Origin: Sulfitobacter sp. HNIBRBA3233
Lineage (GTDB): Bacteria; Pseudomonadota; Alphaproteobacteria; Rhodobacterales; Rhodobacteraceae
NCBI RefSeq assembly: GCF_040149665.1
Contig: NZ_JBEFLP010000001.1
Span: 62,001-126,000, forward strand
Length of the DNA: 64,000 bases
Direction: 5' to 3'
Each line of letters begins with the position of its first letter. Within the stretch, counting starts at the first letter, position 1. Both the position numbers and the translations under genes were made by a program. Of the stretch, positions 26,550-34,292 are shown in pieces. The notes below the pieces were generated by a model. That model worked only from the letters and a program-made list of their open reading frames with translations. It had not been told where the DNA came from and ran no database searches.

Positions 26550-26613
26550 TTTGCTTTTTTCGTGTTTTGCAATTTGCTGCGCGGGCCGTGAAAACAATTT
26601 GCAAATTTGCTAA
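26550..26613. promoter_or_regulatory. Cluster of PccR-like TTTGC elements before pccB
   Basis: In the 193-bp AT-richer gap between the divergent MFS gene and pccB there are five TTTGC motifs: 26550-26554, 26566-26570, 26573-26577, 26598-26602 and 26606-26610. One is a perfect TTTGCAAA (26598-26605), followed directly by TTTGCTAA (26606-26613). Spacing within the pairs is not the N4 seen in Rhodobacter, but the repetition and position point to PccR control of pccB. Confidence 0.6.
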
Positions 26614-26679
26614 ATCGGCCTTTGTCTCGTCGTGCCGCTCCGATACAACACCTCAAAGTCCTTTGGGAGGAGCCCTGTC

Positions 26680-28212
26680 ATGAAAGATATCCTGCAACAG
26701 CTCGACGATCGCCGCGAAACCGCGCGGCTGGGCGGCGGACAGGCGCGCATAGACGCGCAGCACGGTCGCGGCAAGCTGACCGCACGCGAGCGGGTGCAGC
26801 TTCTGCTCGACGAGGGATCTTTCGAAGAATTCGACATGTTCGTGACCCACCGCTGCACGGATTTCGGCATGGACGCGCAAAAGCCCGCAGGCGACGGCGT
26901 CGTCACCGGCTGGGGCACGATCAACGGCCGCCTCGTCTATGTGTTCAGTCAGGATTTCACGGTTCTGGGCGGGTCGGTGTCCGAAACCCACGCGCGCAAG
27001 ATCTGCAAGATCATGGACATGGCCGTCCAGAACGGCGCGCCGATCATCGGTATCAACGACTCGGGCGGCGCGCGCATCCAGGAGGGCGTCGACAGCCTTG
27101 CGGGCTACGGCGAGGTCTTCCAGCGCAACATCGAGGCGTCGGGCGTGGTGCCGCAGATTTCCGTCATCATGGGGCCCTGCGCGGGCGGGGCGGTCTATTC
27201 GCCCGCGATGACCGATTTCATCTTCATGGTCAAAGACAGCTCCTACATGTTCGTGACCGGCCCTGACGTGGTCAAGACCGTGACCAACGAACAGGTCACC
27301 GCCGAGGAGTTGGGCGGGGCCAGCACGCACACGCGCAAATCCTCCGTCGCCGATGCCGCCTTCGAAAACGATGTCGAAGCGCTGGCCGAAGTGCGCCGTC
27401 TGGTGGATTTCCTGCCGTCGAACAACCAGTCGAAACCACCCGTGCGTCCTTTCTTCGACGACCCCGAGCGGATCGAGCCATCGCTCGACACGCTGGTGCC
27501 CGAGAATGCGAACACCCCCTACGACATGAAAGAGCTGATCCTCAAGCTTGCCGACGAGGGTGATTTCTACGAGATCCAGGAAGAGTTCGCCAAGAATATC
27601 ATCACCGGCTTCATCCGGATCGAGGGGCGGACCGTGGGTGTGGTCGCCAACCAGCCGATGGTGCTGGCCGGCGTGCTGGACATCGACAGCGCCCGCAAGG
27701 CCGCGCGCTTTGTCCGCTTCTGCGATGCGTTCGAAATCCCGATCCTGACCCTTGTGGATGTGCCCGGCTTCCTGCCCGGCACCTCGCAGGAGTACGGCGG
27801 CGTCATCAAGCACGGGGCGAAACTGCTCTATGCCTACGGCGAGGCAACCGTGCCGACGGTCACCGTGATCACGCGCAAGGCCTACGGCGGCGCCTATGTG
27901 GTCATGGCGTCCAAACATCTGGCGTCGGATTTCAACTATGCCTGGCCCACGTCCGAGATTGCCGTGATGGGCGCCAAGGGCGCGACCGAGATCATCCACC
28001 GGTCCGACCTCAAGAACCCCGAAAAGCTTGCCAAGCACACGGCGGATTACGAGGCGCGGTTCGCCAACCCCTTCGTCGCCGCCGAACGGGGCTTCATCGA
28101 CGAGGTGATCCAGCCGCACACCACGCGCAAGCGCATCGCCCGCGCCTTTGCCAGCCTGCGCAACAAGAAGGTGACACGCCCCTGGAAAAAGCACGACAAC
28201 ATTCCGCTGTGA
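26680..28212 (+). CDS. pccB: Propionyl-CoA carboxylase, beta (carboxyltransferase) subunit
   Basis: 510 residues from the ATG at 26680 with GGGAGGAG upstream (an in-frame ATG 16 codons earlier is not homologous). Two crotonase-like carboxyltransferase domains: [11 protein letters not shown] and [13 protein letters not shown] in the first, [21 protein letters not shown] and [11 protein letters not shown] in the second. It transfers CO2 from biotin to propionyl-CoA, giving methylmalonyl-CoA. With pccA and mutB nearby and PccR upstream, propionyl-CoA rather than acetyl- or methylcrotonyl-CoA is the expected substrate. Confidence 0.94.
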   Translation: MKDILQQLDDRRETARLGGGQARIDAQHGRGKLTARERVQLLLDEGSFEEFDMFVTHRCTDFGMDAQKPAGDGVVTGWGTINGRLVYVFSQDFTVLGGSVSETHARKICKIMDMAVQNGAPIIGINDSGGARIQEGVDSLAGYGEVFQRNIEASGVVPQISVIMGPCAGGAVYSPAMTDFIFMVKDSSYMFVTGPDVVKTVTNEQVTAEELGGASTHTRKSSVADAAFENDVEALAEVRRLVDFLPSNNQSKPPVRPFFDDPERIEPSLDTLVPENANTPYDMKELILKLADEGDFYEIQEEFAKNIITGFIRIEGRTVGVVANQPMVLAGVLDIDSARKAARFVRFCDAFEIPILTLVDVPGFLPGTSQEYGGVIKHGAKLLYAYGEATVPTVTVITRKAYGGAYVVMASKHLASDFNYAWPTSEIAVMGAKGATEIIHRSDLKNPEKLAKHTADYEARFANPFVAAERGFIDEVIQPHTTRKRIARAFASLRNKKVTRPWKKHDNIPL

Positions 28213-28275
28213 GCCAGACCAGATGTGCCTGACTGCCCAGATCACGAATTGCCCTTGCCCCGTCCGGGGCCGCGT

Positions 28276-28292
28276 GCCGGGAACTTCCCGGC
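28276..28292 (+). other. Short GC hairpin after pccB
   Basis: GCCGGG (28276-28281) pairs with CCCGGC (28287-28292) around AACTT in the 113-bp spacer after pccB. There is no T tract. It could be a weak terminator or processing site separating pccB from the next gene. Confidence 0.35.
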
Positions 28293-28325
28293 CCGCCGGG
28301 CTGTTCTGTGACAAAGGAGACAATC

Positions 28326-28589
28326 ATGGCCAAGCAACATTCGAACTCGATCAAGGACGAGGATACCTACGAAGCGCTGCGCGAGGATGGCGCATCCAAG
28401 GAAAAGGCCGCGCGCATCGCGAATGCGCAGGCCAGCGACAGCCAGGAGCCGGGCAAGAAGGGCGGCAAGCAACCGCCCTACGAGGAGTGGACCAAGGACG
28501 AGCTCTACGAGCGCGCGCAGGAACTGGACATCGACGGACGCTCGGAGATGGACAAGGACGCGCTGATCGAGGCCTTGCGCAACCACTGA
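28326..28589 (+). CDS. Small Rho-N/SAP-like protein
   Basis: 87 residues, starting at an ATG with AAAGGAGA directly upstream. The N-terminal half (HSNSIKDEDTYEALREDGASKEKAARIANA) is charged and helical. The C-terminal half (about 56-87) resembles the Rho termination-factor N-terminal/SAP helix-extended-helix fold (TKDELYERAQELDIDGRSEMDKDALIEALR). Proteins of this layout (DUF7218-like) are widespread and small; nucleic-acid binding is inferred from the fold. It sits between pccB and pccA, but there is no evident link to propionate use. Confidence 0.75.
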   Translation: MAKQHSNSIKDEDTYEALREDGASKEKAARIANAQASDSQEPGKKGGKQPPYEEWTKDELYERAQELDIDGRSEMDKDALIEALRNH

Positions 28590-28605
28590 CGCGCGGAGGC
28601 CGGGG

Positions 28606-29001
28606 ATGAGCCTGTTCAAGACCCCCGGCTTTACCATCAGCCACGCCGACGCGGGCCAGTTCGAGGGCGCAGGCCTGCGGCCGTTTTTCGAATATCGGCA
28701 GCTGGGCATCGACACGGCCACGGACGGCGCGTTCGGCGCACATGTCATCCGCGCCGTACCCGGCGCGGAAAGCCCCGGCACATGGCACACGCACGATCTG
28801 GCTTTCCAGATGGTCTATGTCACCAAGGGCTGGGTCGTCTTCGAATACGAGGGCGAGGGCGAACATATCCTGCGCGCGGGATCCTGCGTGCTGCAACCGC
28901 CCGGCATTCGCCACCGAGAGCTGCGCCATTCCGACGACATGGAACTGATCGAGATCGTCTCGCCGGCCGAATTCCGCACCGAGGAGGCCGCAGCCCCATG
29001 A
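28606..29001 (+). CDS. Cupin-domain protein of the pcc region
   Basis: 131 residues forming one small cupin (about 45-120). The metal-ligand pattern is TWHTHDLAFQMVYVTKGWVVFEYEGEG, with the second motif GSCVLQPPGIRHRELRHSDD. These point to a metal-binding cupin, either enzymatic or ligand-sensing. It follows the Rho-N-like gene by 16 bp and overlaps the next gene by ATGA. Function unknown. Confidence 0.8.
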   Translation: MSLFKTPGFTISHADAGQFEGAGLRPFFEYRQLGIDTATDGAFGAHVIRAVPGAESPGTWHTHDLAFQMVYVTKGWVVFEYEGEGEHILRAGSCVLQPPGIRHRELRHSDDMELIEIVSPAEFRTEEAAAP

Positions 29002-29378
29002 GCCGCATCGCTCTTCTTCTCGCCTTTGTCGCCACGCCACTCTGGGCGGCGGATGTCCCGTCGGGGCAGTCCGTGACGCTGCACGAGGTGCTGGTGGACG
29101 AACATCCCGGCACCACCTATCTGCGGTTCCGCTTTCTGGCGCCGATGATCGGCGCATCGCCCGATGGTGTGGATTACGAGGTGACCGGCGCGGACATGCT
29201 GTTTCTGTGTGAAACGCTGGCACTGCCCTACATCTCCGACTTCCAGCTCGAGGGCGACCGGATCATCATCTCCATGATGGACCGGGTCACCGAATTCGCC
29301 GTGCCCGACCCGGATGCGACCCAGGTTTTCGAGGCTTTCCGCCCTGTGGACGGAACCTGTATGTGGGATGATTTCTGA
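28998..29378 (+). CDS. DUF6497-like exported protein
   Basis: 126 residues. A signal peptide (MSRIALLLAFVATPLWA) precedes a compact domain with HEVLVDEHPGTTYLRFRFLAP, FLCETLALPYI and the end GTCMWDDF, which I recognise as the pattern of a Rhodobacterales-restricted family (DUF6497). Two Cys residues (about 71 and 121) could form a periplasmic disulfide. Its start overlaps the cupin stop (ATGA), so the pair is probably co-expressed. No function known. Confidence 0.7.
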   Translation: MSRIALLLAFVATPLWAADVPSGQSVTLHEVLVDEHPGTTYLRFRFLAPMIGASPDGVDYEVTGADMLFLCETLALPYISDFQLEGDRIIISMMDRVTEFAVPDPDATQVFEAFRPVDGTCMWDDF

Positions 29379-29409
29379 TGGCTACACAATATCTTGCGGC
29401 TCGATACTC

Positions 29410-29475
29410 ATGTGGACAGATTTTTGCGGCTTTGGCGTCACAGAATGCCGTTACGATTTTGTCCACATATCCACA
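29410..29475. promoter_or_regulatory. Inverted repeat and DnaA-box-like sequence upstream of the small lipoprotein
   Basis: ATGTGGACA (29410-29418) and TGTCCACAT (29460-29468) are perfect inverted copies 41 bp apart, and ATATCCACA (29467-29475), one mismatch from the DnaA box TTATCCACA, overlaps the second. The region 29379-29592 contains no supported gene. Possible operator; also weakly compatible with DnaA binding. Confidence 0.4.
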
Positions 29476-29592
29476 CCGCCCGGTCTGCGGTATGATGCGC
29501 GGTGGCGACACCTGCGTGTCGCCGAACCAGAAAACGGGAACAATCGGACGTGCCAAGCGTCAGTCCCGTGTAACACGAGACAGGAGAAACAG

Positions 29593-29739
29593 ATGTCCAA
29601 GAGCATCAAACTACTCGCAGCCCTCGGCCTTGTCGCCGCAGTCGCTGCTTGTGCGAAAGAGCAGCAGGTCGAAGAATTCGTCGTGGTTGATCCAGAACCG
29701 ATCAGCCAGGAACCCGTCTACACCGGCAAGTACAAATAA
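29593..29739 (+). CDS. Small conserved lipoprotein
   Basis: 48 residues starting at an ATG with AGGAGA upstream. The signal ends in lipobox AVAAC (Cys20), leaving an acidic 29-residue mature part (EEFVVVDPEPISQEPVYTGKYK). Small lipoproteins with this VVVDPEPI...TGKYK ending are familiar from Rhodobacterales propionyl-CoA clusters. Too short for the usual gene-length cutoffs, but the lipobox, ribosome site and dedicated upstream region support it. Confidence 0.75.
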   Translation: MSKSIKLLAALGLVAAVAACAKEQQVEEFVVVDPEPISQEPVYTGKYK

Positions 29740-29799
29740 TGCGACTTCAGGGCGGGCGATTGCGCCCGTCCTGAATGCCCCTGTCGCGGGGGGCACGGC

Positions 29800-30162
29800 A
29801 TGGCACTAGATTACATGCTCAAACACCGCGGCTTCCCCGGCCGTCTGCCGGGTACCGATTTCCAGTTCACCCTCCGCCGCGCCAATCCCAAGGGGGCGAC
29901 AGCGCTGACGCGTCGCGAACGCCGCTCCGACCGCCGTGCGCCCGACCGCCGCGCGGACGAGGCCTTCATGAAGGCCCTGTGGGAGCATTTCGGCGAAGAG
30001 CCGTTCGAGCGCGGCAACCTCGACGCGGGCCGGCTGTCGTGGCTCTTCGAGCGCGAGGTGATCCCTGCGACCGACCCCTTCGATCCCGCCGATTACGAAG
30101 CGATGCTTGTCATCGACGCACGGGTCGCGCGCGCCTCCTTCCCTGACGTGTTCAAGGATTGA
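29800..30162 (+). CDS. Conserved hypothetical protein
   Basis: 120 residues, no signal peptide or membrane helix. A very basic segment (LTRRERRSDRRAPDRRADEA, about 35-54) is followed by a helical, acidic C-terminal half (ALWEHFGEEPFERGNLDAGRLSWLFEREVIP). No known domain seen. Its place between the lipoprotein and pccA matches other Rhodobacterales pcc regions as I remember them. Nucleic-acid contact via the basic stretch is only a guess. Confidence 0.65.
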   Translation: MALDYMLKHRGFPGRLPGTDFQFTLRRANPKGATALTRRERRSDRRAPDRRADEAFMKALWEHFGEEPFERGNLDAGRLSWLFEREVIPATDPFDPADYEAMLVIDARVARASFPDVFKD

Positions 30163-30625
30163 TCGGCAGAATGTTGCGCAGCACTTCCCGCCATAAGCAA
30201 ACTCTGGCCGAGGTTCCGGCAGGGCCCATTCCGGGCTTCCCAGCGGGCCGTCGCGCGGTCAGGGTGACAGGTGCGACACGCCCGGCCCAAACCCCGGTGC
30301 GCTCATCGCCTCATGACCATACCCCTTCCTCGGACGGGTGGCAGGCCTGTCCCTTTTCCCTGCTGCCCGTCTTTTTTTGGTCGTCGGCGCAGGGGCGGCA
30401 GGGGCCGTGCGTGGCGCGATCGACACCAGCGGCGCGGCCATCGCCCAGGGCAGCCTTGTCACCGTCGCTGCGGCCCGCAACAACCTTTATAGCGAACTCA
30501 ACCCGGGCAAGTGTCGCTGACACCCCCCGTCTGACCAGCGCGGCCAAGGCCGCTTCAAAGCCATCGTCCCGCATCTGCCGGGCCGGGGGCTTTTTCCGTT
30601 TTCAATTACCAAAAGGGACATCGCC
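30163..30625 (+). other. 463-bp gap before pccA with a possible gene remnant
   Basis: No intact gene is convincing here. One short frame at about 30338-30520 (GTG start) encodes a hydrophobic segment and TSGAAIAQGSLVTV, which resembles the start of HlyD-type secretion adaptor proteins after their membrane helix, but it stops after 60 codons. A terminator-like structure near 30557-30595 lies at the right end. Otherwise nothing recognisable. Confidence 0.35.
30557..30595 (+). terminator. Possible terminator or attenuator just before pccA
   Basis: AAAGCC (30557-30562) can pair with GGCTTT (30588-30593), with an inner CCCG/CGGG pair, followed by five T residues (30591-30595). It lies 31 bp upstream of the pccA start, so it could end upstream transcription or act as an attenuator. 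Confidence 0.4.
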
Positions 30626-32671
30626 ATGTTCAACAAGATCCTGATCGCCAACCGCGGCGAAATCGCGTGTCGGGTCATCAAGACCGCGCGCAAGATGGGC
30701 ATCCAGACTGTTGCGATCTATTCCGACGCGGATCGTTCCGCGTTGCACGTCCAGATGGCGGACGAGGCGGTGCACATCGGCCCGCCCCCCGCGAACCAGT
30801 CCTACATCGTCATCGACAAGGTGATGGAGGCGGTCAAATCCTCCGGCGCGCAGGCCGTTCACCCCGGCTATGGCTTCCTGTCGGAGAACGCCAATTTCGC
30901 CGATGCGCTGGACGCCGCCGGTGTCGCCTTTGTAGGACCGCCCAAAGGGGCCATCGAAAAGATGGGCGACAAGATCACGTCCAAGAAGATCGCACAGGAC
31001 GCCGGTGTCAGCACCGTGCCGGGCTACATGGGCCTGATTTCCGATGCCGACGAGGCGGTAAAAATCTCCAAGGAGATCGGGTATCCGGTGATGCTCAAGG
31101 CCTCTGCCGGCGGCGGCGGCAAGGGGATGCGCATCGCGTGGAACGACGCCGAAGCGCGCGAGGGCTTCCAGTCGTCCAAGAACGAAGCCGCCAACAGCTT
31201 CGGCGACGACCGTATCTTTATCGAGAAATTCGTGACCCAGCCGCGCCACATCGAAATCCAGGTGCTCTGTGACGCGCATGGCAACGGCATCTATCTGGGC
31301 GAGCGTGAATGCTCGATCCAGCGCCGCAACCAGAAAGTCGTGGAAGAGGCCCCGTCGCCCTTCCTCGACGAAGCGACGCGCAAGGCCATGGGCGAACAGG
31401 CCGTCGCCCTCGCGCAGGCCGTGGGATACACCAGCGCGGGCACGGTGGAATTCATCGTCGACGGCGACAAGAACTTCTATTTCCTCGAGATGAACACCCG
31501 CTTGCAGGTGGAACACCCCGTGACCGAGCTGATCACCGGTGTCGATCTGGTCGAGCAGATGATCCGCGTGGCGAACGGCGAGAAGCTGACGATCACGCAG
31601 GACGATGTGAAACTGACCGGCTGGGCCATCGAAAACCGTCTCTATGCCGAAGATCCCTATCGCGGTTTCCTGCCGTCCATCGGCCGTCTGACCCGCTACC
31701 GCCCGCCGCAGGAACAGGCCGCAGGCCCGCTGCTGGAGAAGGGCACATGGCAGGGCGACGCGCCGAGCGCGGACATGGCCGTGCGCAACGATACCGGCGT
31801 CTACGAGGGCGGCGAGATCTCGATGTACTACGATCCGATGATCGCCAAGCTCTGCACATGGGCGCCCACGCGCGCCGAGGCGATCGAGCGGATGCGCGTC
31901 GCGCTCGACAGTTTCGAGGTTGAAGGGATCGGCCACAACCTGCCGTTCCTCAGCGCGGTGATGGATCACCCGATCTTCATCGACGGGACCATGACAACCG
32001 CCTTCATCGAGGAACAGTATCCCGACGGGTTCGACGGTGTCGAACTGCCCGAGTCCGAGCTGCGCCGCATCGCGGCGGCCACGGCGGCGATGCACCGCGT
32101 CGGCGAAATCCGCCGCGCGCGGGTGTCGGGCCGTATGGACAACCACGAACGCAAGGTCGGCAGCGACTGGAACGTGACGCTGCAGGGCCACAGCTTTGAC
32201 GTGAAGATCGACGCCGATCAGACCGGCGCGAGCGTGACCTTCGACGACGGCGCGACACTGCGCGTCTCGGGGGCGTGGACGCCCGGCATGCCGCTGGCGG
32301 AAATGACGGTCGAAGACGCGCCGCTGGTGCTGAAGGTCGGCAAGATTTCGGGCGGTTTCCGCATCCGTACCCGCGGCGCGGACCTGAAAGTGCACGTGCG
32401 CACCCCGATCCAGGCCGAAATGGCCCGCAAGATGCCCGTCAAGGTGCCGCCGGACACCTCCAAGATGCTGCTGTGCCCGATGCCGGGTCTGGTGGTGAAA
32501 ATCGACGTGGCCGAGGGCGACGAGGTTCAGGAGGGGCAGGCGCTCTGCACGGTCGAGGCGATGAAGATGGAAAACATCCTGCGTGCCGAACGCAAGGGCG
32601 TCGTGTCCAAGATCAACGCCAGCGCGGGCGACAGCCTGGCGGTCGACGATGTCATCATGGAGTTCGAGTGA
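30626..32671 (+). CDS. pccA: Propionyl-CoA carboxylase, alpha (biotin carboxylase/carrier) subunit
   Basis: 681 residues. Biotin carboxylase N domain (MFNKILIANRGEIACRVI), ATP-grasp domain (KASAGGGGKGMRI, EMNTRLQVEHPVTE), a linker (BT) domain about 470-600, and a C-terminal biotinyl domain with Lys647 in VEAMKMEN. It carboxylates biotin with ATP and bicarbonate and presents it to PccB. The full-length four-part layout fits PCC/MCC alpha; the pcc context favours propionyl-CoA. It lies 2.4 kb from pccB, with small genes between. Confidence 0.95.
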   Translation: MFNKILIANRGEIACRVIKTARKMGIQTVAIYSDADRSALHVQMADEAVHIGPPPANQSYIVIDKVMEAVKSSGAQAVHPGYGFLSENANFADALDAAGVAFVGPPKGAIEKMGDKITSKKIAQDAGVSTVPGYMGLISDADEAVKISKEIGYPVMLKASAGGGGKGMRIAWNDAEAREGFQSSKNEAANSFGDDRIFIEKFVTQPRHIEIQVLCDAHGNGIYLGERECSIQRRNQKVVEEAPSPFLDEATRKAMGEQAVALAQAVGYTSAGTVEFIVDGDKNFYFLEMNTRLQVEHPVTELITGVDLVEQMIRVANGEKLTITQDDVKLTGWAIENRLYAEDPYRGFLPSIGRLTRYRPPQEQAAGPLLEKGTWQGDAPSADMAVRNDTGVYEGGEISMYYDPMIAKLCTWAPTRAEAIERMRVALDSFEVEGIGHNLPFLSAVMDHPIFIDGTMTTAFIEEQYPDGFDGVELPESELRRIAAATAAMHRVGEIRRARVSGRMDNHERKVGSDWNVTLQGHSFDVKIDADQTGASVTFDDGATLRVSGAWTPGMPLAEMTVEDAPLVLKVGKISGGFRIRTRGADLKVHVRTPIQAEMARKMPVKVPPDTSKMLLCPMPGLVVKIDVAEGDEVQEGQALCTVEAMKMENILRAERKGVVSKINASAGDSLAVDDVIMEFE

Positions 32672-32698
32672 TCCGGGCAGACCGGATCAGGACACTAA

Positions 32699-32721
32699 CC
32701 CGTCCCGGTATCCGGGGCGGG
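32699..32721. terminator. Strong hairpin between convergent pccA and DUF4174 genes
   Basis: CCCGTCCCGG (32699-32708) pairs with CCGGGGCGGG (32712-32721) around TAT, with one G-T pair. It lies 28 bp after pccA and 12 bp after the convergent gene's stop. No T tract on either side; it may serve both genes. Confidence 0.55.
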
Positions 32722-32732
32722 CGCTTTGCGCG

Positions 32733-33185
32733 TCAATTGCGCGCCGCTTCTTTCGCTTCGCGGATCTCGCGCTGCCGCATCGGCATCTTGTCGATGCTCG
32801 CGGTGATTTCCCGCACGTCCTGCGGAAAGGGTTTGCGGATTTTCAACTGTCCGTCCTTGCCGACGAGCGTCAGCATGAAGCCGCGCGGGCGCATGCGCAG
32901 CCGGATTTCGCTACGCGCGTCGGGGTCGGTATCGGTGATCACAACCACATCGCGCTCGACCAGCCGGTCGGCCTCGGACACGATCAACTCCATCTGCTCG
33001 ACGAAGGCCGGGTCGAATTCGCTGTCGGCAAAGATGACGACAGGGCGTTTAATCCACTTGAATTCGTTTAAATCCGTATCAACAGCGTTCAGAATGGCCA
33101 GCGGTTCGGTTGGCTCCGCGGCCGTCTGCGCCTGTGCCATGGTCGCGAATGCGCCAATGAAAACAGCGGATAAGATAGATTTCAT
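32733..33185 (-). CDS. DUF4174 exported protein
   Basis: 150 residues from the ATG at 33185, which has AAGGAGAG upstream; the longer frame lacks such a site. A Sec signal (cleavage near MAQAQ) is followed by a thioredoxin-like DUF4174 fold: RPVVIFADSEFDPAFVEQM and the RPRGFMLTLVGKDGQLKIRKP end are characteristic. No CxxC, so redox chemistry is unlikely. It interrupts the pcc gene series on the opposite strand. Function unknown. Confidence 0.82.
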   Translation of the reverse strand: MKSILSAVFIGAFATMAQAQTAAEPTEPLAILNAVDTDLNEFKWIKRPVVIFADSEFDPAFVEQMELIVSEADRLVERDVVVITDTDPDARSEIRLRMRPRGFMLTLVGKDGQLKIRKPFPQDVREITASIDKMPMRQREIREAKEAARN

Positions 33186-33284
33186 ATGCTCTCCTTCGGG
33201 ACCCAATATAAGCGCTTTGGCCCCGATTGCGAATGTTCGGACACCGTTTTCGGCCATTAAGCCCGTTGCAAGGGAATTTGTCGC

Positions 33285-34292
33285 ATGACCGTAGGGATTT
33301 CCCTTCCACGGTCGCGCTCAGCGGCCCTTTGGCAAAAAGGCATGGCGAGCTTCATGGACATTATCCTGCACGTCGGCGCGCATCGCACCGGCACCACCAG
33401 TTTCCAGCACTATCTGCGCCACAACCGCGACAGGTTGCTGGCCGACCGTACCGTCATCTGGGAGCCATCGCTGCTGCGCCGGGGCATGTTCGACGGATTG
33501 TTCCCGCGCGAAAGGGTGCTGAACGGGCGCAACCTTCAGCGGCGCGCCATGGGACGGGTCCGGCTGCACGCGGTACAGGCCCTGCGCGCGGGTGCCGACC
33601 GGCTGGTGATCAGCGAGGAAAACATCATCGGCGCGCCGCGCGCCTGTCTGCGCGCGACGACGCTCTATCCCGCAGCGGGCGAACGTCTGGCGCGCCTCGG
33701 CATGGCGCTGGAGGGGCGCGTGCGACGGGTCGTGATCGGCGTGCGATCGCAGGATCTGTGGTGGGCCTCGGTGGCGGCCTACGCGGTGGGCAAGGGGCAC
33801 GCGGTGCCGCATCCCGCGCGCCGTGCCGACATCGCACAGAACCCGCGCAGCTGGCGCGACGTGATCACCGACATGGCCTGCGCCTTGCCGGGGGCCGAGA
33901 TCGTCGTGGCCCCGTTCGAACGGATGGCGGGCCGCAGCGACCGGTTGCTGGAAATCGCGACGGGCCGTCCGGCCCCGACAGAGGCTGCCGATGTCTGGTT
34001 GAACCGCTCGCCCGACCGGCGCGGATTGGCCGACCGGCTGGAGCAGGCCGCCATGCCGGGCGACGACCTGTGGCAGGGCCGCTGGCAACCCTTCGATGCG
34101 GCACAGGTCAGCGCCCTGCGCGAAGCCTATGCCGACGACATGATGTGGCTCACCGCAGGGGCGGACGGGCTGGCACGACTGACAGAGGAAACACCCCGTG
34201 ACAGAGCAGGCCGAAGCCTGCCGGACGGGACATGGATAAAAGGACATCACGATGACCGACACCCCCAAGGATACATGGCGCACACTGGCTGA
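33285..34292 (+). CDS. Sulfotransferase-like protein
   Basis: 335 residues (a start at the in-frame ATG 33354 would give MDIILHVG as N terminus and is equally plausible; AAGGGAA precedes the first). [18 protein letters not shown] is the PAPS-binding 5'-phosphosulfate loop seen in sulfotransferases, and later [18 protein letters not shown] and MAGRS resemble the 3'-phosphate region. The remaining sequence is divergent. The end overlaps the mutB start by 41 bp in another frame, so the two are probably co-transcribed. Acceptor unknown; polysaccharide or lipid sulfation is a guess. Confidence 0.7.
   Translation: MTVGISLPRSRSAALWQKGMASFMDIILHVGAHRTGTTSFQHYLRHNRDRLLADRTVIWEPSLLRRGMFDGLFPRERVLNGRNLQRRAMGRVRLHAVQALRAGADRLVISEENIIGAPRACLRATTLYPAAGERLARLGMALEGRVRRVVIGVRSQDLWWASVAAYAVGKGHAVPHPARRADIAQNPRSWRDVITDMACALPGAEIVVAPFERMAGRSDRLLEIATGRPAPTEAADVWLNRSPDRRGLADRLEQAAMPGDDLWQGRWQPFDAAQVSALREAYADDMMWLTAGADGLARLTEETPRDRAGRSLPDGTWIKGHHDDRHPQGYMAHTG

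Noticed and set aside
30602-32395. Minus-strand frame opposite pccA
   Set aside because: Antisense shadow of pccA with no motif.
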